DNA of 39,186 bases from Clostridia bacterium (lineage in GTDB: Bacteria; Bacillota; Clostridia; Christensenellales; Borkfalkiaceae), in NCBI GenBank assembly GCA_014804975.1, contig JAAUYT010000037.1, positions 1 to 39,186 on the forward strand, given 5' to 3'. Under the pieces are notes generated by a model that saw only the letters and a list, made by a program, of their open reading frames with translations, was not told where the DNA came from and ran no database searches. A program made the position numbers and the translations under genes. Below are positions 1-7,900 of this stretch, piece after piece; position 1 is the first letter of the stretch, and every line of letters starts with the position of its first letter.

Positions 1-122
1 CGGGGTATCTTATAAAGGCGCGCGAATTCTTTTCGCAGTACGAGTGGAAGAGCGCGGAAGAGATTTCGGAAAAATACGCCCTGCCTTCGGCGTTTAAGGC
101 TTTTATGGAATGGATTAAATAA
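1..122 (+). CDS. 3' end of a CDS truncated by the window edge (…GYLIKAREFFSQYEWKSAEEISEKYALPSAFKAFMEWIK*), function unknown
   Basis: Open frame from the window start to TAA at 120-122, followed by a hairpin terminator. Confidence 0.6.
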   Translation, partial: GYLIKAREFFSQYEWKSAEEISEKYALPSAFKAFMEWIK

Positions 123-129
123 TAAAAAA

Positions 130-158
130 GTCGCACGCAAGCGTGCGACTTTTATTTA
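130..158. terminator. Intrinsic terminator, probably bidirectional between convergent genes
   Basis: GTCGCACGC-AA-GCGTGCGAC followed by a T-rich stretch, preceded by an A-run. Confidence 0.8.
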
Positions 159-397
159 TCTTTTTTAGATTCCATACAAAAAATATCATCGTATTCCACA
201 TTTAGAATTTGTTTGAGTAAAATAATTTCGTCGGGATAGAGGTGCCTTTGTCCGACTTCGATTTTTGCAAAAGCGCTTCTTGTTATATCGCAGCCGTTGA
301 TTTGCAGCTTGGTTGCGACGTATTCCTGCGTATATCCCGCCTTCTCCCGAAGCCGTCTTATATTGTTCCCGATTTGTTTTTCAATATTCGAATTCAT
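152..397 (-). CDS. XRE-family HTH transcriptional regulator (start MNSNIEKQIGNNIRRLREKAGYTQEYVATKL)
   Basis: HTH_3-like sequence; start moved from 421 to an internal ATG at 395-397. Confidence 0.75.
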   Translation of the reverse strand: MNSNIEKQIGNNIRRLREKAGYTQEYVATKLQINGCDITRSAFAKIEVGQRHLYPDEIILLKQILNVEYDDIFCMESKKDK

Positions 398-416
398 AAA
401 ATTTCCGCCAAATATC

Positions 417-492
417 TGCACTTAATTCGGTGCAAACGCTTGACATTATTATAATTTCCCTTTATAATCATTTTGCACCCATATAAGTGCAA
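417..492. promoter_or_regulatory. Consensus promoter (TTGACA 440-445, N17, TATAAT 463-468) flanked by two inverted operator-like dyads
   Basis: TGCACttaattcgGTGCA (417-434) and TTGCACccatataaGTGCAA (473-492). Confidence 0.75.
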
Positions 493-515
493 TACATTCA
501 AAGGAGAAGAAAAAA

Positions 516-1232
516 ATGAAAAAAGGAATTGCAGCGATTTCCGCGGTTACAATGGCGGCGGTAATGTGTGTGGGCTTAGTTGCTTGCGGAGATTCGAAGT
601 CGGAGGCGGAAAAGATCGTTTCCGAAGAGGTTACCCAAGCGGAGTGGGAGGCGGCATTCGCAGAAGAAAATTTTGCAAATTGCAAATTGGTGCTTACTAC
701 AATATATGCATACAAGGGAACAATAACGGAAGCTCGTGAGAGTTCGTCGGGAGGCACCATTATAAATGGTCAAGTTAGCGAGGCGAAACAAACAATTACG
801 AGTACTTACATTCAAGACGGGGCAATGGTGCACTGTAATCTGAAAGCAGTAAGCAAGGGCGGAGCCGATCTTATGATTCCGGATGGTGAATCCGAGTACT
901 ATTGGGCGGACGGCAACAGATACACTGTGACAAAAAAAGGCGTGACGGTGGAAGAGGGCGTAGAAATGGTAACTATTTATAGTATGGTTCCTAATATTAG
1001 TGATAAATATCAATATTTTGAATACAGCAAAGAAGCAAAGGGATACGTTTATAAACAGGGCGCTCCAAATTCTAACGAATATTTTGGAAGCGGAATTTTC
1101 AAATTTCAAAACGGAAAACTCGCCGCTTGTATTTTCTCGGATACGGAAACGTATGATGAGGGCATGGAAAGCGTAACGGAAACGTTTGTATTCACTTACG
1201 GCGGGCAGACGATTACGTTGCCGAAGGTTTAA
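516..1232 (+). CDS. Lipoprotein of unknown function
   Basis: Signal peptide with lipobox (…GLVACGDSKSE), upstream AAAGGAGA SD. Confidence 0.75.
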   Translation: MKKGIAAISAVTMAAVMCVGLVACGDSKSEAEKIVSEEVTQAEWEAAFAEENFANCKLVLTTIYAYKGTITEARESSSGGTIINGQVSEAKQTITSTYIQDGAMVHCNLKAVSKGGADLMIPDGESEYYWADGNRYTVTKKGVTVEEGVEMVTIYSMVPNISDKYQYFEYSKEAKGYVYKQGAPNSNEYFGSGIFKFQNGKLAACIFSDTETYDEGMESVTETFVFTYGGQTITLPKV

Positions 1233-1259
1233 GAAAAACCTTTCAAAATTCACAAATCA

Positions 1260-1286
1260 ACCGCGTTGACAAGAACGCGGTTTTTT
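1260..1286 (+). terminator. Intrinsic terminator after the lipoprotein gene
   Basis: ACCGCGTT-GACAAG-AACGCGGT-TTTTT. Confidence 0.75.
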
Positions 1287-1294
1287 GTTATAAT
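1266..1294 (+). promoter_or_regulatory. Consensus sigma-A-type promoter for tmk, overlapping the terminator
   Basis: TTGACA 1266-1271, 17-bp spacer, TATAAT 1289-1294. Confidence 0.75.
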
Positions 1295-1303
1295 GGACGC
1301 ATT

Positions 1304-1936
1304 ATGAACGAGAATACGAAAAGAGGAAAATTTATCGTTTTCGAGGGGCTTGACGGAAGCGGGAAAACGACGCAGATGAAACTGCTTTCCAAATTTTTGG
1401 AGAGCAAAGGCGAGCCGTGCTATTCTACGCACGAGCCGACCGATTCGCCCTTCGGCGGACTACTCAAAAGCTGTCTTACGGGCAGAATCGATACGGACGA
1501 GCGGGCGATCGCCGCGCTCTTTGCGGCGGACAGGCTCGACCATATTACGAATAGCGTAAACGGGATAAAAAAGAAACTCGACGAGGGCGTGAACGTCTTC
1601 TGCGACAGATACTACTTTTCGTCCTTTGCCTACAACGGGGAGTTCGTACCCTTCGAGTGGGTCGTCGAACTCAACCGCCCCGCAAGGGAAATTCTGCGCC
1701 CCGATTTGACGGTGTTCATCGATCTTCCTTCGGACGAGAGCATGAAGCGGGTCGCGCGCCGTAGAGAGGTGGAACGCTACGAAACGACGGACAAGCAGAA
1801 AAAAATCCGCGAACGGTTCTATTCGGCGTTCAAGCGTTTCCCCGATGAAAAGATCGCGATCGTTACGAGCGAAGAGGATAAAGAGAGAACGCAGGCGAAG
1901 ATTCGCGAGGCGGTTTTACCGCTGTTCGGTTTGTAA
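1304..1936 (+). CDS. tmk: Thymidylate kinase
   Basis: FIVFEGLDGSGKTTQ P-loop, DRLDHI and DRYYFSSFAYNG motifs. Confidence 0.95.
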   Translation: MNENTKRGKFIVFEGLDGSGKTTQMKLLSKFLESKGEPCYSTHEPTDSPFGGLLKSCLTGRIDTDERAIAALFAADRLDHITNSVNGIKKKLDEGVNVFCDRYYFSSFAYNGEFVPFEWVVELNRPAREILRPDLTVFIDLPSDESMKRVARRREVERYETTDKQKKIRERFYSAFKRFPDEKIAIVTSEEDKERTQAKIREAVLPLFGL

Positions 1937-1945
1937 GGGGCTTTT

Positions 1946-2440
1946 ATGGACTTAGTCATCGGCAAAATTTTAAAACCGCAGGGGATACGCGGCGAAGTGA
2001 AGGTGCTGCCCTACACGGACGGCGCGGAGGTTTTCTGCGATCTCAAACGCGTGTTTATTGACGGCGTTGAATATAAAATCTTAGGCGCGCGCGTTGGGGA
2101 CGGTACGGCGTATCTTGCCCTTCGCGGCGTGCCCGACAGGAACGCAGCCGAGCTCTTGCGCGACAAGGAATTGACCCTTCCCCGCGAAGAGGCGCCCGAG
2201 CCCGAAGAGGGGAGCTATTACATTGCCGACGTCTTGGGAAGCGAGATCGTGACGGATACGGGAAAGGTTTTGGGAACGCTCAAAGATATCCGTCAGGCGG
2301 CGACGGATATTTACACGCTCGAAACGGAGAGCGGAGAAATTCTCTTCCCCGCGGCGAAGGGCGTTGTTCTTTCCATTGATATTGAAAACAAAAAAATGAC
2401 CGTTTCGGAGAAGCGGTTCAAGGAAGTGGCGGTACTGTGA
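1946..2440 (+). CDS. rimM: Ribosome maturation factor RimM
   Basis: IGKILKPQGIRGEVKVLPYTD N-terminus; next to trmD. Confidence 0.95.
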   Translation: MDLVIGKILKPQGIRGEVKVLPYTDGAEVFCDLKRVFIDGVEYKILGARVGDGTAYLALRGVPDRNAAELLRDKELTLPREEAPEPEEGSYYIADVLGSEIVTDTGKVLGTLKDIRQAATDIYTLETESGEILFPAAKGVVLSIDIENKKMTVSEKRFKEVAVL

Positions 2441-3102
2441 AAATTACCATTCTGACCCTCTTCCCCGAAATGTTTACGCCGCTTGAAAAGAGTATTATCG
2501 GCAGAGCGCAAAACGACGGGAAGGTGCAAATACAAACCGTGAATATCCGCGACTATACCGAGGACAAGCATTTGAAGTGCGACGATTATCCCTTCGGCGG
2601 CGGCGCGGGCATGGTGATGACGGTTCAGCCCATCGGCAGCGCGGTCGAAGCCCTAGATCCCGACCATAAGGCGCGGCGCATCTATCTTTCCCCCAAGGGG
2701 AAACGGTTTTGTCAGGAGAAGGTGTTCGAGCTCTCTGCGCTCGAACATATTCTGCTTTTATGCGGGCACTACGAGGGCGTCGATCAACGCGCGATCGATT
2801 TGTTTTTCGACGAGGAGCTCTCGATCGGGGACTACGTTTTAACGGGGGGCGAGCTTCCCGCAATGGTGGTTGCGGACGCGGTTGCCCGCTATGCGGAGGG
2901 GGTGCTCTCTCCCGAATCGCTCGTGGACGAGAGCTTTTCGGAAAATCTTTTGGAATATCCGCAGTACACCCGCCCCGTCGAGTATCGGGGACAGAGGGTG
3001 CCCGAAATTCTTCTTTCGGGCGATCACGCAAAAATCGATTCTTGGAGAAGGGAACAGGCTCTTAAAATCACGAAAAAGAACCGTCCCGATTTGCTGAAAT
3101 GA
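2437..3102 (+). CDS. trmD: tRNA (guanine-N1)-methyltransferase TrmD, GTG start
   Basis: MKITILTLFPEMF, DDYPFGGGAGMVM, LLCGHYEGVDQR, SIGDYVLTGGELPAM motifs. Confidence 0.97.
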   Translation: MKITILTLFPEMFTPLEKSIIGRAQNDGKVQIQTVNIRDYTEDKHLKCDDYPFGGGAGMVMTVQPIGSAVEALDPDHKARRIYLSPKGKRFCQEKVFELSALEHILLLCGHYEGVDQRAIDLFFDEELSIGDYVLTGGELPAMVVADAVARYAEGVLSPESLVDESFSENLLEYPQYTRPVEYRGQRVPEILLSGDHAKIDSWRREQALKITKKNRPDLLK

Positions 3103-3947
3103 AGACGGTGCAATGGTACCCCGGGCACATGGCAAAAGCCATGCGTATGCTCGAAGAAAATCTTAACTTAGTCGACGCCGTGCTGTTGGTGCTTGACGCG
3201 CGCGCGCCGCTCTCTTCCTATAATCCCCGCCTTGAAAAGCTCGTCAAGAACAAACCCGTTTTATTCGTGTTCAATAAGCGCGATCTTGCAGACTTCAAGT
3301 CGGAGGAAATCGGCGAAGCGTTTAGGGCAAAGGGAAAAGAGGTCGTCTTTATCTCCGCAGTCAAGGGACAGCCCCGTCCGCTTTTGAACGCCATGTCGGC
3401 CGTTACCAAAGAGAAAGCGGAGCTGCTTAAAAATAAAAATTCCTCCCGCCCCCTGCGCTTTATGGTGGCGGGCGTTCCGAACACGGGCAAGAGCTCGCTT
3501 ATCAATCTTCTTTCGGGCGGCAAGAAAGCAGTTACGGGCGACAAGGCGGGCGTGACGCGCTCTAAGCAGTGGGTCAAGTGCGGGGAAGTGGAGCTTTTAG
3601 ATTCACCGGGGCTCATGCCGCCCGCGCTCGAAAATCAGACCTTTGCAAGACGGCTTGCGGCGCTTGGCTCCGTCAACGACGATATTTTGGAGTTTGACGA
3701 AATCGCGCTCTTCGTTTTGGAAGAGCTCGCATCTTCCTACCCCGACCGTTTGAAAGAACGGTACGGGATCGAGGGCGGAACGCCTCTTGAAATGCTCGAA
3801 GCGCTGTGTAAGAACCGCGGTTTTTTGTTAAAGGGGAACGACTTTGATTACGAGCGCGGCGAACGCGCACTTATCGACGATTTGAGAAAGGGACGATTAG
3901 GCGCTCTTACTTTTGATAGTAAAGAGGAAATAAATTCGCTGTTTTAA
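3099..3947 (+). CDS. rbgA: Ribosome biogenesis GTPase RbgA/YlqF
   Basis: VQWYPGHMAKA, NKRDLAD (G4), VAGVPNTGKSSLIN (G1), circularly permuted order. Confidence 0.95.
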   Translation: MKTVQWYPGHMAKAMRMLEENLNLVDAVLLVLDARAPLSSYNPRLEKLVKNKPVLFVFNKRDLADFKSEEIGEAFRAKGKEVVFISAVKGQPRPLLNAMSAVTKEKAELLKNKNSSRPLRFMVAGVPNTGKSSLINLLSGGKKAVTGDKAGVTRSKQWVKCGEVELLDSPGLMPPALENQTFARRLAALGSVNDDILEFDEIALFVLEELASSYPDRLKERYGIEGGTPLEMLEALCKNRGFLLKGNDFDYERGERALIDDLRKGRLGALTFDSKEEINSLF

Positions 3948-3949
3948 TT

Positions 3950-4585
3950 ATGGACGAGCTTACCTACGAAAGAGAATTTTTCAATAACGGCTATTCGCTC
4001 GTTGCGGGCGTTGACGAGGTCGGCAGAGGCCCGCTCGCGGGTCCCGTGGTCGCGGCGGCGGTGATTCTTCCGCTCGAAGAGGAGAAGCGCATTTTAGGGA
4101 TAGACGATTCCAAAAAGCTCTCCAAAAAGAAGCGGGAATGCTTGGCGGAGAAAATCAAGGAAGCGGCGGTTGCCTACGCAATCGAAGAGGTCGACGAAGA
4201 GACGATCGACGAAATCAATATTTTACAGGCGACCCGCCTTGCCATGAAGCGGGCGATAGAAAAACTTTCGCCCCGTCCCGACTTCGTTTTAACGGACGGG
4301 AATATGACGCTCGATATTAGTGTGCCGCAAAGAAGTATCGTCAAAGGGGACGCGAAGGTCGCTTCGATCGGGGCGGCAAGCATACTTGCAAAGGTGTACC
4401 GCGATACGCTCATGGAAAAGTACGCTACGGCGTTTCCCTATTACGGGTTCGAACGCAACGCGGGCTACGGCACGAAAGCGCATATCGAAGCGATTCGGGA
4501 GATTGGAATATGTACGATTCACCGCAAGACTTTCATAAAAAAGTTTTGGGACGGAAAGCGGAAGATCAAACCGCAAAATACTTAA
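3950..4585 (+). CDS. rnhB: Ribonuclease HII
   Basis: VAGVDEVGRGPLAGPVVAAAVIL and HRKTFIKKFW motifs. Confidence 0.95.
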   Translation: MDELTYEREFFNNGYSLVAGVDEVGRGPLAGPVVAAAVILPLEEEKRILGIDDSKKLSKKKRECLAEKIKEAAVAYAIEEVDEETIDEINILQATRLAMKRAIEKLSPRPDFVLTDGNMTLDISVPQRSIVKGDAKVASIGAASILAKVYRDTLMEKYATAFPYYGFERNAGYGTKAHIEAIREIGICTIHRKTFIKKFWDGKRKIKPQNT

Positions 4586-4869
4586 AAAAACACGGTTATA
4601 AAATTATCGAACGCAATTTTAAAACGCCCTTCGGCGAGGCGGATATCATCGCTTTCAAAGACGGCTGGTATTGCTTCGTAGAGGTCAAGGCAAGGGAGAG
4701 CGACGCGTTCGGGCTTCCCGCCGAGGCGGTGGATAACCGCAAAAGGGAGCGCTACCGCAAAATTGCTTGGTATTTCTGTAATATGAAACGGCAGGAAGTG
4801 CCGTGTAGATTTGATATCGCATCAATTTATGAAGGCGAGTTGGAATATTTTGAGAACGCATATATTTAA
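4510..4869 (+). CDS. YraN / UPF0102 family endonuclease-like protein
   Basis: LGRKAEDQTAKYLKKHGYKIIERNFKTPFGEADIIAFKDGWYCFVEVKARES; overlaps rnhB in another frame. Confidence 0.9.
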   Translation: MYDSPQDFHKKVLGRKAEDQTAKYLKKHGYKIIERNFKTPFGEADIIAFKDGWYCFVEVKARESDAFGLPAEAVDNRKRERYRKIAWYFCNMKRQEVPCRFDIASIYEGELEYFENAYI

Positions 4870-4878
4870 TTGATTTTC

Positions 4879-4911
4879 GTCCCGTGCGCTTTTGCGCACG
4901 GGACTTTTTAT
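4879..4911 (+). terminator. Intrinsic terminator
   Basis: GTCCCGTGCGC-TTTT-GCGCACGGGAC followed by TTTTTA. Confidence 0.9.
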
Positions 4912-4964
4912 ATGATTAAAAAATTTTCTTTCTGTCAAAAATTCTCATTTGTATAGGAGAGTTT

Positions 4965-7900
4965 ATGACGGAGCTTACGGAAAAAGAAAAAGGTAAAATA
5001 TCCTTTCATACGGCAATCCCGCGGTACGCGGGTTATTGCGATTGCTTTTTGAGCACGAAAATACAATTTCGCTTGGAAAACCAAAACGACAGAAGCGTGC
5101 TTCTCAAAGTCAGGGGCGGGGAGAGCGAGCTCTTTCTTCCCTTTGAAAAAGAGGCGGAAGTGGGCTTCGAGAGCGCGGTATCCTTGAACGCGGACAAAGT
5201 ATTCTCGCCCCGCTTTTTGGCGGAAAACGAAACGATCAGAAATTTCACTTTCCACGCCGATCTTTTTTGCGGTGACGAAAAGATAACCTCGAAAGAGGCG
5301 GAAATCACCGCGCTTCCCTTCGACTATTGGGAAGGGCTTTTCGGCGTTCCCGAAAAGGTCTCCTGCTTCGTGCGCCCGCGGGCGTTTCAGACGGCGCGCG
5401 TCGTAAAGGAAGTGAAGCACCGTCTTTTAAGGTGCGGCGTAAGAGATTTTTGCGGCTACGAAAACGCGGATAAGAGCGAAGTTAAGAAGGCGGTCGCGGC
5501 ATTCTTTTCCGCCGTCAAGGAGATGGGGTTCACCAAATCGGGCGGCTTCGATCTATCCTATCCGTCGCTTGCCTCTCCGCCTGCGGTGACCTCCGCACGC
5601 AAGACGGACGCCTTCCGCCTTGCCCTCTTTACGGCGGCGTGTATGGAGCGGGCGGGGCTTCACGCCGTGCTTGCGCTCTCGAAAAATAAAGTCGGCGTGG
5701 GGGCGTGGCTCTTCGACAGCTGTTTTTTGGAGAGCTCCTTCGACGACTTGAAAACGGTGGAACGCTATCTTAGGGACGATCACCTTGCGTTCTTTAATGC
5801 GGAAGACCTGTTCACGGAGAGCGTAGCGGAAGCGTCAGATTCCGAAGAGCGCTTTTTGCGCGAGCTCAAAGCGGATGCATTCGATTGCTTTGTCGATATT
5901 GCCCGTTGCCGCACTGCGGGCTTTGTGCCCTGTCCCGCGCGCGGGGAAGTCGGCTGCGGACTGTACGGAGAGAGCGAAGAGAACACGCCGAAGGTGGGCA
6001 AGGCGTTTGCGCGGCAGGGCAAGGAAAAGCTTTGGGAGAGGGGACTTTTGGACTTCTCCTCGCGCAATCCGCTTCTCGATTTTAAGGGAAAGAACGCCCT
6101 GCAAGTGCTTGCGCCCGATGCGGATATTCTTATGAAATATCTTTCAAAAGACGGGTTAAAGCTCACGGGCGGCGGAAAGGTCGACTGCGGGCGCGAACTG
6201 CTTGACGAGGTGAAGGACGGCGTTTTGAGAACGGCGCTCTCCCCGCGCGAGACGGAAGCGGTTGCGGGCAAATTAAGGCGCAGGAACCGCGAGGCGGTCG
6301 AGGAGACGGGCGCGAAGATTTTATTTCTTGCGTGCGGGTTCTTGAAGTTCGGCGCGAGGGAAGAGCGCAAATGCGCCCCCGTCGTTCTGCTGCCCGTAGA
6401 GCTCAGCCGTGCAAAGGGGAAGGAGGGATATGCGCTCACCTCTTCGGGGGAGTACTTCGTCAACCTGACCCTCGTCGAATATTTGAAACAGGAATACGAA
6501 ATCAATTTAAGGGGGATCGAAAATTCCGCGCTTTCCGTCAAGGAAATTTTAAACGTTTTCAGGAAGGAGACCTCCTCTATGGCGGGGTGGGAAGTGAGCG
6601 GGGAGCTCTATCTTTCGACCTTCTTCTTTCAGCGTTTTTTAATGTGGAACGACTTGAAGGAGCACTTTCAGGAGTTCAACAAGAACCGCGCCGTGCGTGC
6701 GCTCTACTTCGGAAAGTCGCAGGAGCTGTCCGCACAGGAGAGCGAGCCCGAAGCGGAGGATATGTCGCTGCCCCTTCCCTCGGACGCGTCGCAGCGAAAG
6801 GCGCTCGCTCTTTCTAAAAGCGGCAAAAGCTTCGTTCTGCACGGTCCCCCCGGCACGGGCAAGAGCCAGACCATTACGAACATGATCGCGCTTGCGCTCG
6901 AAAAAGGGAAAACCGTCTTATTCGTCGCGGAGAAGAAGGCGGCGATCGACGTCGTAAAGCGGCGGCTCGACGAGATCGGGATCGGTGATTTCTGCTTGGA
7001 GCTCGGCTCCAAAACGGACTGCGGAGAAGCGTTTAAACAGCTCGACAAAACCCTGCGTTTAAAAGGGAAGTCGAATGAAGAGGACTTTGCAATTACGGAA
7101 GAATATAAAAGGGCGCAGAAGGAGCTTGCCGCCATGCAAAACGCCCTGCACGAAAAGCGCAAACTGTCCCTCTCCGTGCACGAGGCGATCACGAAGTTTT
7201 TCGAACGCAAGAGCTATCCCGATATTTTGAAGATGGGCGGTGATTTTTACGAGTCGCTCGATGAGGTGAAATTTATAAAGGCGCGGGAGCTCATCCTTTC
7301 CGCCGCTGCCGCCGCAAAGGAGTGCGGGGGCGTGTTCAATTCCCCCTTCGAGAACTTCAATTTGAAAGAGTACTCTCCCGCCGTGCGCGACAGAGCGGTG
7401 TTTGCGGGGCGGGCGCTTTTAGGGGAAGCCGCGCACTTTAAGTGTTTTCTCTCCCTCGTGCTCGACTTTTTCAAGCAGAAAATTTCCTCGTTCACCGAGG
7501 AGAGAGCGAACGCGCTTGCAAAGGTTTTAAGCGGACTTCTTTCGGGAAAATACCGCGCCTATTTTGAGGGCGTGACCGCAGAAGAATTTTCCGCGTTCAG
7601 AAGCGCGAATCTTCGGCTTGATTCCTGTCTTGCCTTTTATGAAAAGCATTTCAAAATTCTCTTGAATCTCGAAGAAGAGTTCACTGCGCTCGAAGAGTTT
7701 TTAAAGTCGGGCGGGGACTATAAATTGAACCGCACCGCGCTTTCGCTCAGAAAACGGTTGGAGCGCGTTGCTCTTCGTCCGCTTTCGGAAAAGGATATTC
7801 CGAAGTATATCGAGGCGGCGGTCGGCGTGTTCAGCGCGCGCAAACAAATTGCGGCAAGTCCGCTTGCAAAGAGCTTTATTGACCGCGGCGGGCGCATTTC

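Noticed and set aside
2495-3031. 178-aa Arg/Pro-rich ORF antisense to trmD
   Set aside because: Shadow of trmD; no domain-like features.
5780-6541. 253-aa minus-strand ORF (and other out-of-frame ORFs) inside the helicase gene
   Set aside because: Fully within a clear helicase CDS; compositionally biased, no motif.
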